Shown here: piece by piece, positions 20,647 through 31,403 of the stretch
How the letters are laid out: the number at the start of each line of letters is the position of its first letter
How positions within the stretch are numbered: the first letter of the stretch is position 1
From: Corylus avellana
Lineage: Eukaryota > Streptophyta > Magnoliopsida > Fagales > Betulaceae
DNA length: 64,000 nucleotides
NCBI RefSeq assembly: GCF_901000735.1
Contig: NC_081542.1
Coordinates: 46,106,238 to 46,170,237, forward strand
Reading direction: 5' to 3'
The notes under the pieces: model-generated
Told to the model about the DNA's origin: nothing
Database searches by the model: none
Seen by the model: only the letters and a program-made list of their open reading frames with translations
Made by a program: the position numbers and the translations under genes

Positions 20647-21448
20647 GGGTTAAATATTTTTTTGCTTCCTAGGGTTTCAAGACTTTATTTTTTTTTCTCT
20701 TTAGGGTTTTATTTTTATCATATGAGGTACATGTGTTTTTTATAAAGATCAAAATGGTACTTCCGTTAAAATTTCGTCCAAAACTCAACGGAACTCCACG
20801 TCAGCACCAATCAAATATCGTCATGTGCCATATAATTAATTTTTTAAACAAATATTTTTTAAAAAAATTATATTTAAAAAACAAGGAGTCCAAGCTTTGC
20901 TTCTACCTGTCACTTTGATCTTTGATTGTTTGCTTCTCCTTCTTCATCTTCCTACTGTTCTTGTACGTCGAATGGTTCTCAATTCAATTCGTTCGGCGTC
21001 GTTTCGGCCAGTTCTCAGAGCCTCCACCACCTTATCACTTTTGTCCTCGTCGACGAGCATGCAGTTCGATTCTTGATTCTTTCGGCAAGAAATCACTGCC
21101 TCTGAGAGTTGACAATCGGGTTGTCTTCCCTGACCAGTGACCATGTGCTCCTCATGGTGTCTAGCAGAATCACTGAGGCCCATGACTTGCAGTGCGCTTA
21201 CTATGATTTCTCTAACACCCCAAATTTTTTTTTTTTTTAAATATATATATTTTTAAATTAGTTATATGATACGTGGCAACATTTAATTGGTGATGACATG
21301 GTGTTTCGTTAAGATTTGGACGGAATTTTAACGGAGGTACCATCTTGGTCTATATGAAAACCGTAAGTACCTCATGTGATAAAAATGAAACCACAAGGAA
21401 AAACAAATAAAGTGTTGAATCCCTATGAGCCAAAAGAGTATTTAACCC
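20647..21448. mobile_element. Long-TIR element with internal captured gene fragment (Pack-type), copy 1
   Basis: The ends are inverted copies over about 200 bp: GGGTTAAATA at 20647 and TATTTAACCC ending at 21448, with matching inner blocks such as GGTACTTCCGTTAAAAT. It is flanked by TTTCCTTG/TTTCCTTA, an 8-bp target-site duplication with one mismatch. Long arms and an 8-9 bp duplication suit a Mutator-like or hAT-like non-autonomous transposon. The roughly 390-bp centre looks like host coding sequence rather than transposase. Copies are at 30215-31214 and 49697-50493; all share the same flanks, so they were copied with block A rather than by separate jumps. Confidence 0.75.
20884..21215 (+). 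pseudogene. Captured 5' gene fragment, possibly glycosyltransferase family 92
   Basis: The centre of the Pack-type element encodes, across small frame breaks, a hydrophobic segment (FSFFIFLLFLYV), a linker (SFRPVLRASTTLSLLSS) and then a region like RVDNRVVFPDHVLLMV. The layout (membrane anchor then stem) resembles the N-terminus of plant GT92/UPF0392 glycosyltransferases; that family call is tentative. Compared with the other copies this one has 4-5 bp insertions at the spot encoding the arm after LYV and at the CGAGCATGCAG site, so its frame is broken. No downstream catalytic region is present. Confidence 0.35.
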
Positions 21449-21636
21449 TTTCCTTATATGTGATTTCATTAAGTTCAAAAATTAATGTACGATATTATTT
21501 TCTAAGAATTTATACTTTCCAAAACTATATAACAACAACATTTATAATTTAAAAACGTACTACATTAATTAACTACTTATAATCAGCCATATAAGTAGTT
21601 AATTAATATTTTATCATGGTTCATGATGTTTACAGA

Positions 21637-22202
21637 CACTACAAAATAACTATTTTTTCTTGACTAGCGTTTTCTGACGTGTCATGATGTCTGACACGTC
21701 AGAAAACTTTTCTAACGTGGCATTTCTGACGTATGTTAAAGGTTAGAAACGTTAGAGTCAGTAAATTTTTTTTACTGATGTGTTACTGCTTAGCACGTCA
21801 AAATTCATTGACGTGCTACTAATATCAGAAAATTTTCTGACGTGGTACTTCTTCCACGTCAGAATTTATTGACGTGGTAAACATTGCTATGTCAGAAAAT
21901 TTTCTGATGTGGTTCTTCTCCCATGTCAAAAAAAATTTCTGACGTGGGAATGTTTACCACGTCAGAAAATTAAGTTATCAGGGGTTTTAAAATCCTAAAA
22001 GATTTATTGACGTGGCAAAATCTAACACGTCAAAATTTATTGATGTGTTGGTATTGCCACGTCACTAATTATTGACCTGCCAAATTTTCTACGTCAGGAA
22101 AATATTTACTGACGTGGCATTTTATGCTATGTCAATAATTAGTGACGTGGCAAAAAATCGTGTACTATAGCCACATCAGAAAATGATAGTTTTTTTGTAG
22201 TG
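21637..22202. mobile_element. Non-autonomous CACTA element, copy 1, packed with TGACGTG motifs
   Basis: It starts CACTACAAAATAACTA and ends ...ATAGTTTTTTTGTAGTG, the CACTA-type terminal inverted repeats, with AGA to the left (target-site duplication is AGA in copies 2 and 3 on the right side). At 566 bp it has no transposase. Nearly the whole interior is made of short words: TGACGTG occurs 8 times on the plus strand and CACGTCA 6 times, plus degenerate versions. Such subterminal repeats normally bind transposase. Counterparts are at 31404-31938 and 50683-51218. Confidence 0.85.
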
Positions 22203-22810
22203 AAACTACAGTAGTACAGTGTATGTGCATGAATGACGACTTGTCTTTGTGATTATGTACAATTTTTATGGACATATTTTGAGTTTTTATATTTTTCTTA
22301 ATCATATTTTTCATAATTTTAGTTTCCCTAATCCTTTATTCAAATCTATTTTTTAATTTGTTAGACTTACTGATAACAATTATCAACTATGTACTGGTTA
22401 AATAAGTAAACTGAGTTGAGTCGTTTTGATTTTTGATTTTTATTTTTTGAAACAAGTTGAGTTGTTTTTATGGACGTACAGTAAGATGAGCCGTATATAA
22501 AAATTTGAGAGAACTTCACTTATCCATCCGAAATGTCATAGGTTTTACAATATTAATCTCAAATTATCAAAATTCGTAATGTCGGCAGGTATCTCATATT
22601 TTAGCCCTTTTTAATTTCACCCCACTGTTATAATTTTACGTACAGACAAAATATCTCTTATACTCTAATAAAATTTATAAAAATATAAATTTGCCTTTAA
22701 TTTAAAAATTATTAAAAAAATAATAAAAAATTTGTTGCTGTCTGAGACGGTCCAAGAGGGGACTGGCATGGCTACCGGCATCACACCACTATTGCATGCA
22801 AGATTCCTTA

Positions 22811-22817
<7 letters not shown>

Positions 22818-22848
<31 letters not shown>
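22818..22848. repeat. (TA)n microsatellite
   Basis: A TA run of about 30 bp inside block A copy 1. The corresponding region of copy 2 has an A/C-rich run instead. Confidence 0.85.
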
Positions 22849-22850
<2 letters not shown>

Positions 22851-23041
22851 TCACTCTTAGATCGAGACGATTTGACACGCAATATGTTTTTTGAGTGGTG
22901 ACATAGCACGCCTTCTGAGAAGTGTTAAGAATTTCGAGGATACGTCACCGCTCAGAAAATTGTGCTTCAACATAGATCATATATCATAGGAACCGATATA
23001 TCTGAAGAAATGGTTTGGCTTCTTCCACACACAATTAATGG

Positions 23042-23107
23042 AGAAAATATCTGAAGAAATGGTTTTCTGTCAAGTACAACAGAAAACCATTTCTTCGGAT
23101 ATTTTCT
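23042..23107. repeat. Near-perfect hairpin, 29-bp arms
   Basis: Left arm 23042-23070, 8-base loop, right arm 23079-23107, with one mismatch. A further direct copy of the arm core (TCTGAAGAAATGGTTT) lies at 23001-23016. A diverged version of the same hairpin is at 51453-51507. It may be the fused inverted ends of an excised transposon or a junction between two inverted block A ends. Confidence 0.8.
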
Positions 23108-23350
23108 TCTAAACAAGGACTCTGATTTTTTGGAGGGGCACCCTTCTGCCTGTAAAGTGATGATGTGGAATCTCTTCTATATGCCAAAGAATTAGCCAGG
23201 AGCTTCGTCCACCCCTTATCTCGGATACTTTATGGCTCATGATGTGTACAACACCTTACGTGGTCTAGGATGGATGGCGACTCTTTGTTTAATTTTTTCT
23301 TAATTTTAATTTCACTAATCCTTTATTCAAATCTTTTTTTTTTCTATTAG

Positions 23351-24275
23351 ACTTATTTATAATAATTAGGAGAAACTTCATAAATTAAAGACCCCTAAAC
23401 TATTATTCTTTTTGAAAAAACCTTCCAAATTTACAAAATTCTTGATTTTACCTTTTGAACTTTCAATTTGATGCACAAAAGATGACCATATATAAAAATT
23501 TGGGAAAACTTTACTTACGTATCCATCCAAAATGTCACCGGTTTTACAATGTTAATCTCAAATTATAAAAATTTGCAATTTCGACATCTCATATTTTAAC
23601 TCTTTTTAATTTCTTTTGCGTCGGCTAACATGTGAAATATCTCTTATACTCTTGTAAAATTTATAAAAATACAATTCTGCCATTAATTTCAAATTTTTTT
23701 TTTTAAAAAAAAATAATCAAAATTAATTTGTTGCGGCAATTAATCTACCAAATTGTTGCCGCGGGCAGAGACGGTACATCCTAGAGGGGACCAGCATGCA
23801 GGGCTATGGCCTCCCACCACTATTGCAAGATGGGTGAATGAAAACACGCCGCGTGCAAAATTTTTTTTTTTTTTTTTTTTTGGCATTAAAATATTTTTTA
23901 AAAAAATTTCCTTACGTCGTGTAACCTGTATCACGGCTCTTGCAAGATTCCTTAAAAATTTGTCGTACGTTATATTCTTTGACTTTTTGGTCCAAATTTT
24001 TTCTGTTAACTACGTGTGTCAATTTTAAGACATTATATGTCGTATATCAGTCAACGCTCACGTTCCCTGTCTCTCATCCACAAGCTGGTGAAAACAAGAA
24101 AAGCAAAAACAAAAACCCTAGCCACCGACTGCCCTACAATGTCTAAAACAACGGAAGAGACGCTGAAGATCACAAACAACCTATATATGCCCGACATCGG
24201 ACTACGGGACTAGCTTGGATCATATTCACGGAATCATGCATGGGTACTGTTAAAGGCGTGAAATTAATTAATTAA

Positions 24276-24315
<40 letters not shown>
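23351..24315. other. Diverged repeat of block A tail; no firm gene
   Basis: The stretch 23500-23850 is a diverged copy of 22500-22810 (ACAATGTTAATCTCAAATTAT, GAGACGGTACATC...). From 24080 the base composition changes to leader-like AAACCCTAGCCACC, and an ATG at 24139 opens 24 codons (MSKTTEETLKITNNLYM...) before TAG at 24211. That could be a first exon or chance. A (TA)n run follows at 24283-24315 up to the gap. Confidence 0.4.
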
Positions 24316-24415
24316 NNNNNNNNNNNNNNNNNNNNNNNNNNNNNNNNNNNNNNNNNNNNNNNNNNNNNNNNNNNNNNNNNNNNNNNNNNNNNNNNNNNNN
24401 NNNNNNNNNNNNNNN
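24316..24415. other. Assembly gap (100 N)
   Basis: It begins inside a TA microsatellite, a common cause of assembly breaks. The Ty3 element starts directly on the far side. Confidence 0.99.
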
Positions 24416-25282
24416 TGTAAAAAATTCCATTTACCATCATAAACCTTGCAGCTCTTATTTTCAACTGAATAGCCGACTTTCGATCTGGAGGGAGAACTCA
24501 TTTCCCAAGTATTCCATGATTTTCAGTTGCCAATCGGGTATGGTCTCTGTTGTCGAGATTGACACCGTCTCGGTAATGGATGACTATGGAAGAATTTGGA
24601 CAGGCGTCTCGTCTTCAATCTCCCCATTCGCTGTCGAGGCTATTCGGGCCAATCTATCTGCTCTCTTATTCTCTGGTCTCGGAACTTTTACAATACTGAA
24701 CTTCTCAAATAAACTCTGTATTTCTTGTACTTTAGACAAGAAAAACTTCATCTTTTCTCTCTTGGCTTTGAATTCACCTTGAATATGACCGACGACGACT
24801 TAGGAATCACTTCCCTCTTCTACGAATTTAGCACCCATTTCACTAGCTAAATCGAGTCCTGCCAGAACTGCCTCATACTCGGCTTCATTATTTATAGTTT
24901 TAAATTTTAACTTCAAAGAACTGCATAGCTCTTCCCCATTTGGAGTAATCATCACTATTCCTGCTCCACTGTGCTTCTTCGTAGATGATCCATCCACATA
25001 AATCACCCATGTCTCATCACTCGGCCAACCGGTCACATCTGGCAAATTAGTGAACTTTGCCAGAAAATCAGCCAGTGCTTGACCTTTGAAAGAATTCCAA
25101 GGGAGAAACTCAATGTCAAATTCTCCCAGCTCAATTGCCAAGTTAGCTAATCTTCCCGATAGATCTAGCTTTCTTAACACTTTCCTCAAAGGATACTCGG
25201 TCAATACCCTTAGAGTATGAGCTTGAAAGTAGGGTCGGAGTTTTCTGGATGCTATAACGAAGACGAAAGCCAGTTTCTCCAC
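24416..25282 (-). pseudogene. Tat pol: RNase H linker and second (archaeal-like) RNase H
   Basis: The frame 25282-24800 encodes the end of the RT-linked RNase H (RPYFQAHTLRVLTEYPL), a linker (FDIEFLPWNSFKGQALADFL) and the start of a second RNase H (WVIYVDGSSTKKHSGAGIV, NNEAEYEAVLAGLDLA). After a TAA at about 24798-24800 the same protein continues in frame down to 24419 (ENKRADRLARIAS-type sequence). The plus-strand ORF at 24516-24782 is its antisense shadow. A stop (TAG, about 25283) separates it from the preceding pol segment. Confidence 0.8.
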
Positions 25283-26474
25283 CTAGGAGTAACTTTCTTC
25301 AGTGCCCCTTAAGGCTCTGCTGATGAAGTACATGGGCCTTTGAATTCCTTCTTCTTTTCTGATTAATGCTGCACTCACAGCCGTAGGAGACACAACTAAG
25401 TACAGATACAGTACTTCTTCAGGAATCGTCTGGTTTAGCAAAGGTGAGCTCATTAGATACTTCTTTAGTTGTCCGAAGGCTTCTTCACATTCGTCCATCC
25501 ATTCAAAGGCCTTTCGCAAGACTTTAAAAAATGGAAGACACTTATCGGTTGATCGTGAAATGAACCGATTTAGTGCCGCTATTCTTCCCGTTAATTGCTG
25601 GAGCTGTTTCAAATTTTTTAGAGACTACATATCTAAGACTACTTGTATCTTCTTAGGGTTAGCTTCTATTCCTCGGCTCGACACCATATAACTGAGAAAT
25701 TTTTCCGACGAGACTCCAAATGCACATTTCGAGGGATTCAACTTCATTCTTGTACTTCTTCAAGGTTGTGAACATTTCTTGCAAGTCGAGTGCAGGGTTT
25801 TGCGGCAGCACACTCTTGACTAGCATGTCATCAATGTATACCCCTACATTCAGTCCGATTTGGTCTCGGAACATTTTGTTAACCAGCCTCTGATATGTTG
25901 CCCCTGCATTCTTCAAACTGAAGGGCATGACTTTGTAACAGTACAGGCCTCGGTCAGTTATGAATGCAGTTTTTCCACGATCTTCTGGATGCATGTATAT
26001 CTGGTTGTAACCAGAGAAAGCGTCCATGAAGCTAAGTAAGCCATACTCAGCCGTCGAGTTCACCAATGCATCCATATGGGGTAATGGAAAGTTGTCTTTT
26101 GGACAAGCTTTGTTAAGGTCGGTAAAATTCACGGACATCCTCCATTTCCTATTGGATTTTTTAACCAATACTATATTGGCTAACCAATCAGGATAATAAA
26201 CTTCCTCAATGAAACGAGCCTTGAGAAGCTTCTCTACTTCTTCAGCTATAGCCATATTCCGTTCAGGAGTGAACTTTCTTCTCTTTTGCTTTACCGGCTT
26301 CATACTCAGATCCACGTTGAGTTGGTGAAGAATGTCTTTAGTATTGATTCCTGGAATATCTTCATGGGTCCACACGAAAACTTCTAAGTTCTGTCGAAGG
26401 AAGGTGACAAGATTGTCTCGGACCCTGGGACTGATTTGTGTCCCAATTTTCAAAATTTTGCCTTCATCGACCAC
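25283..26474 (-). pseudogene. Tat pol: reverse transcriptase
   Basis: Frame 26474-25659 holds the reverse-transcriptase core: WRMSVNFTDLNKACPKDNFPLP, a FMDAFSGYNQI palm strand, and the catalytic YIDDMLVKS. A frameshift near 25735-25745 moves the protein to another frame (KCAFGVSSEKFLSYMV), which reaches a TAG around 25625. It resumes at 25612-25283 (LQQLTGRIAALNRFISRS, FISRALRGTEESYS). The order and motifs are those of Ty3 polymerase. The protein cannot be made in one piece. Confidence 0.85.
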
Positions 26475-26584
26475 TACGTCTTCTAATGGCTTGGCTGGCT
26501 CTCCCTTAGGCTCATTTCTACCTTTACCACCTACTGTACCAATTATAATAGGAGTCGGGCCCGAGGCCTTCTTGAGAGATGTAT

Positions 26585-27962
26585 TGTTGTGCCAAATACT
26601 AAATAAATTAATAGATAATATTTAGTACATTTTAACTGGCAAGTATACAAGATCAAAACAATAGTATAGTGCAGCAAGTACGAGGTCGATCCCACGAGCA
26701 TTGTGATTTTGTTTTGAATTAATTAAAATATAAAATTGTCACAGATTTGATATTAAGAAAAAGAAATAAAAAGATAATAAAGATAAAGTAAAGGTAAAGG
26801 CAGGGTTTTGATATCCACCACTAATTATACGTAGATAATTTAACAATATGCCAATGCTTTGATCATGTTATGCATATCTAATGTTTGTCAACCTAAGGGC
26901 ATGACGTATACTCCTTAAGCTATAGATTTTCCTAAGCAACGAGTTAGGCATGGCATATACTCTAACTCTTTTCTTTTCTAAGGGATTTAACATGGTGTAT
27001 ACTAAGTTATTCCTTAGGAAAGCATATACTCTATGAAATTGACAAACACATGAGGCCTAGGGCATGGGCGTATACACCCGGTTCCCCCTGTTGATTAACC
27101 CAAGAATCGCGGTGTGGATTCTTTTGTTACTTCTATTAAACTCAGGACTCGACCATCCAAATTGATTTAACTAACTAGTCCATACCACATGCATATGTTG
27201 ATCAGACACACACATATGAAAAATTCATGTAAAAAGGTGTTAATCAAGTTAAATAACACGACAAGATTATTATAAAGGCGCCAATATTGAAATATTAACT
27301 AAACATAATTAAGGCTTCAATCAAGCCCTACTAATTAAATTACCTACACATACAATTGATGTTAAACATCTTCATAAAATAAAATAAAAGAAAGGAAAAG
27401 AATAAACCCGAGACTTGAACTTGAAGAACTCCTATTCTTCTCCTTACAAAGTATATCTATTCTAGAGGCTTAAGGGTCTATTTATAGGTTTTAGAAGTCA
27501 TTGACAAAGTAGTAAACCTAGGGATTTCGTAGGGTTTTAAGACCTATTACAATTGGGAGTTGGAAAACCCTAATATGGAAAGAGGGACATTCTAGCCCAC
27601 ACTTGATGTGTCTCATGCGCATGGGTTCGATCGATCGCAACCTGTGTGCGCTCGATCGCAGGTCTGCGATCAATCCTTTTTTTGTTATGTGCTCGATTGT
27701 TCACGGCCTGCTTCGTGTCGTGTCCTCTTTGGTACTGCACTCGATCGCATGTACCCTGGGATCGATCGCAGTGTCAGGGAGCTCCAATTTTTTTCATCTT
27801 CTCTCGTTGAGCCTAAATCCTCTCGATTTACTTCATCTTCTTCAAAAAGCCTGTAAAAGTATAAAAAACACAAAAATGAATTAAAATGGCCTAATTAACC
27901 AAACCAAAGGATTAAAACATGCAAGTTAAGGGCTGAAAATATGAATATTTTAGCACTTATCA
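26585..27962 (-). mobile_element. Large LTR (about 1.4 kb) of a second LTR retrotransposon
   Basis: On the minus strand it begins TGATAAGTGC directly after a polypurine tract (AAGTTTGGGGGTG at 27963-27975) and ends ...GTATTTGGCACAACA, with TG...CA ends. It carries the GGCAAGTATAC/GTACGAGGTCGATCCCACGAG type of 3' LTR end common in large plant Ty3 elements. It is inserted into, or deletes part of, the Tat fragment to its left. No partner LTR is in the window. Small frames inside it (27603-27884) are not credible. Confidence 0.65.
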
Positions 27963-29081
27963 CACCCCCAAACTTACATATTTCTAGTCCCTTAGCAATA
28001 CAAAACTAAAAACAAGAATGGAAAAACAGAAAACAAAAGATAAATCCATCTTTCGTTGGATGTACGATTGCATTTAGCGTATGCAACAAGCCTTTTAAAC
28101 CCCTAGGAGTTTCCTAGAGGACGAGTGAAGTCTCATGAGGGTTTTCCATAAATGTTACCCTCAAACATCATGCACAGTTCATGTTATCCCAAAAATTAAA
28201 GCATCATTCAAAACCATAATTCTCATTCATTAGCAAGCTTAAAAAGATGAACTCCATCTTCACAATGAATTGGAATCTGAAAATTCAATTACTTTCAAAG
28301 GACATGCTAAAACATCACAAGTTTAAAAACAATGTAAAGTGAATTAGCACAAAATTATGAAGCTTCCAAATCTTTCCAATATGTAATGTCTCCATATTTC
28401 AAATTTTATTGAGATCCCTATTAGAATGACAACAATGGCATATTTCTTTTTCTCTCCTTTTATTTTTTTTGGTCAGGTTATGCAATATTGGTTTCCTTAA
28501 GCTTTCTAATGACCCTTGTAGCGAGTGTTAAGTCAATGACTCCCAAACTAGGTGGTTTTATGACATTAGGTGTAGAGACACCCCTAAGGACCTACTAACT
28601 CGAGTCAAACAGGCTACAAAACCAACTAACCATGACATTAATCAAATCAACATTTTTCACTTTTTGACGTGAACACTCAATGCTTTGAGACAAGAGGTTT
28701 AGTTACTCAGTGAAAAGCCATCAATGATCATTTATTTCATACTTTCTCTTTTCTTTTTTCTTTTTTCTCTCTTTTTTTTTTTTTTTTTTTTTTCATGCAT
28801 GCCAAAGTGTCATCTAATAAGTCATCCAATTTCATCCAAGATGCAAAAACACACATATCAGACTTCATGTCATACCTCACAAATTATGTGCTAATGTGCT
28901 TATGTGATCAGATCAAATATGTGATTTTTCAACTGTCCTAAGCAAGTAATCAAATTAACAAATCTCTCACCAGATCATGTGCTCAAAATTTTAAGCTCAC
29001 TAATGAAATCAAATCATAATTTTTAAGATCAACTAAAATTTTAAGACAAACATGAACATGCATATATTTTTTTTTTCTTTT
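27963..29081 (-). mobile_element. 3' internal region of the LTR element at 26585
   Basis: Noncoding sequence upstream (element orientation) of the polypurine tract, A/T-rich with a long pyrimidine run at 28742-28794. It ends at about 29082 where duplication sequence identical in type to 38178-38190 (GGGAATGTCGCCAGAGG) resumes, so that point is a truncation or breakpoint. Confidence 0.5.
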
Positions 29082-29507
29082 TGGGAATGTCGCCAGAGGA
29101 AATTAACTTGTTGCGTGATAGCTGCTGTTTATAACTTAAGTGAGAGCCTAAACGTAGGAAAAAGAGTAAAAGGAGTGAGCTTCAGTTAAAAGACAGGGGA
29201 AGGATTACATAATGTCATTTGAGACAGTAAGACTATAATTTTATATGAAGAAACTTTATGTCTCGGGTTGTGGCCATGAAGACTTATGACATCTTGATCA
29301 TAAAAATAAACATAACATTATCACACGGTCACAACCAATAAGGCTAAGATAGTACTATCACATGGTAAGCACTAAATTGAAGCCGATATTAATATCTTGT
29401 AATCCCACCTCAGCAATGTCATTGCCATCGGCTAAGATAAGACATTCTCAAAATTTCATAAGAAATAAATAGAAGAGTGAAAATGCAAGAGCAAAAGAGC
29501 AACTTAA
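29082..29507 (-). repeat. PPR downstream flank, third copy
   Basis: Reverse complement of about 6017-6450, matching also 38178-38490 and 43500-43605. No gene. It continues directly into the PPR fragment. Confidence 0.8.
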
Positions 29508-29732
29508 TTACTTGTCCAGAGGTACTTTTAGCCTATACTGGAAATGCTTTCTCGAATTTCCCAGTTCTACAAGCTCCTTAGCTTCCTCAATCTTTGCCTC
29601 CTTGACCAGCACATCCACTGCACGCTGTATTACCGCTGTGTCAATAATAAACTGGTGATTTTTAACCTCCACACATAGCTCAATTGCCATATCGAAATCA
29701 CCCTCTTCACAAAGACGTGGAATAAGGGCCAC
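29508..29732 (-). pseudogene. PPR gene 3' fragment (74 codons)
   Basis: Corresponds to the last PPR motif and C-terminus of the gene at 4718-6016 (LIPRLCEEGDFDMAIELCVEV through RLKVPLDK), with three or so amino-acid changes and the natural stop. About 30 more bases of PPR homology extend to 29762, where block A begins. It lacks the start and all other repeats, so it is a truncated copy. Confidence 0.85.
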
Positions 29733-30214
29733 ATAAGTGACCCAATCAAGACTACATCCTTTTCTTCAGATACTTTCTTCTAAACAAGGACTCTGATTTT
29801 TTGGAGGGGCACCCTTCCGCCTGTAAAGTGACGATGTGGAATCTCTTCTATATATATGCCAAAATTAGCCAGGAGCTTCGTCCACCCCTCATCTCTGATG
29901 TTTTATGGTTCATGATGTGTACACCGTACGTGGGCTAGGATGGATGACGACTCTTTGTCTAATTTTTTCTTAATCATATTTTTCTTAATTTTAATTTCAT
30001 TAATCCTTCATTCAAATCTTTTTTTATTAGACTTATCATATATATATATAAGTCAAGAGTAATATAAAATTGCGACATATGGTGTGAACCCATTTTTTTT
30101 AAAGACTAAACCGGTTTTTTAAAGCATAATTTTTGAACTGATTTTTTAAGAGTGAATCAGTCATTAAATTTGCTTAATTAAGAGCATTTAATTATATTTC
30201 AATAATTTTTCTTA

Positions 30215-31214
30215 GGGTTAAATATTTTTTTGCTCCCTAGGGTTTCAAGACTTTATTTATTTTTTTTCTCCTTAAGGTTTTATTTTTATCACAGGAAGTA
30301 CATGTAGTTTTTATAAATATCAAGATGGTACTTCTGTTAAAATTCCGTCCAAAACTTACACGTCAGCACCAATCAAATATCACCACGTGTCATATAATTA
30401 ATTTTTTAAACTAATATTTTTTAAAAAAATTAAAGAAATGAAAAAATTATATTTAAAAAATCAATGGAGTAATGCTAGGTACTATATTTTTATCCTCCTA
30501 AAGCTGATGTAGCTTTCAAAATTACTATTGAATCAAAATTCAAGTATGATTCATCTAAAATTTAATGGTGATTTTAAAAGTCACATCAGTTTTAGAAGGA
30601 TTTTAAGAGGATAAAAATATGGTACCTAACATTACTCAAATCAAGGAGTCCAAGCTTTGCCTCTACCTGTCACTTCGATCTTTGATTGTTTGCTTCTCCT
30701 TCTTCATCTTCCTACTGTTCCTGTACGTCAAAGGATTCTCGATTGGTTCGGCGTCGTTTCGGCCAGTTCTCAGAGCCTCCACCACCTTATCACTTTTGTC
30801 CTCGTAGACGAGCAGTTCGATTCTTGATTCTTTCGGCAAGAAATCACTGCCTCTAAGAGTTGACAATCGGGTTGTCTTCCCTGACCATGTGCTCCTCATG
30901 GTGTCTAGCAGAATCACTGAGGGCCAAGACTTGCAGTGCGTTTACTATGATTTCTCCAACACCCCAATTTGTTTTTTTCTTTTTTCTTTTTCTTTTTTAA
31001 TTTTTTTTATTTTTTTTTTAAAATTAATTATATAATACGTGAGAACATTTGATTGGTGCTGACATAATGTTCCATTAAGATTTGGACGAAATTTTAACGG
31101 AAGTACGATCTTGGTCTTTATGAAAACCACAAGTACTTTATGTGAATAAAATGAAACCATAAAGGAGAACAAATAAAGTGTTGAAACTCTAGGAGCCAAA
31201 AGAGTATTTAACCC
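30215..31214. mobile_element. Long-TIR Pack-type element, copy 2
   Basis: GGGTTAAATA at 30215 to TATTTAACCC at 31214, with the same roughly 200-bp arms as copy 1 and the same flanks. It is longer (1000 bp) because a 171-bp MITE has inserted between the left arm and the captured fragment. The captured fragment (30650-30960) is in better frame than copy 1: hydrophobic FSFFIFLLFLYV, then SFRPVLRASTTLSLLSS and VVFPDHVLLMV, with a single stop (TAG, in the SSS region) interrupting. Confidence 0.75.
30467..30637. mobile_element. MITE nested in Pack-type element copy 2
   Basis: 171 bp with terminal inverted repeats GAGTAATGCTAGGTAC / GTACCTAACATTACTC and inner TATTTTTATCCTC. It is flanked by AAATCAATG/AAATCAAGG, a 9-bp duplication with one mismatch. 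The empty site is visible in copies 1 and 3 (AAAAAATCAAGGAG). Confidence 0.85.
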
Positions 31215-31403
31215 TTTCCTTATATGTGATTTCATTAAGTTCAAAAATTAATTTACGACATTATTTTCTAAGAATTTATCACTTTCCAAAACTATATAAC
31301 AACAACATTTAAAATTTAAAAACATACTACTTTAATTAACAAATTATAATTGGCCATATAAGTAGTTAATTAATATTTTATCATGGTTCATGATGTTTAC
31401 AGA

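Larger units (their letters stand above)
20170..23350. repeat. Composite repeat block A, copy 1
   Basis: A repeat of about 3.2 kb shared with 29763-32603 and with 43869-51585. In order it contains an entry segment (CTTCTAAACAAGGACTCTG), a Pack-type element, a CACTA element, TA-rich sequence and a 29-bp-arm hairpin. After the hairpin, 23095-23350 repeats the entry segment again in the same orientation. No intact host gene is present. The flanking PPR scrap and shared internal insertions show that it amplified as a unit. Confidence 0.8.
24416..26584 (-). mobile_element. Ty3/gypsy element, Tat lineage, internal fragment
   Basis: The minus strand carries reverse transcriptase, the RT-linked RNase H and a second, archaeal-like RNase H, a pairing known from the Tat (Ogre/Retand-type) lineage. 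At the left it stops at a gap. At the right it is cut off where another LTR begins at 26585. At least one frameshift and several stops disable it. Confidence 0.85.

Noticed and set aside
21637..22202. Regularly spaced TGACGTG words as a CRISPR-like array
   Set aside because: Repeats are 7-9 bp, in both orientations, irregularly spaced and inside CACTA ends. This is a plant genome.
24516..24782. Plus-strand 88-codon ORF
   Set aside because: It is antisense to the Tat polymerase, whose minus-strand frame has clear protein similarity.
27603..27884. ORFs inside the 1.4-kb LTR
   Set aside because: Located within LTR sequence with CGATCGA repeats; no protein similarity recognised.
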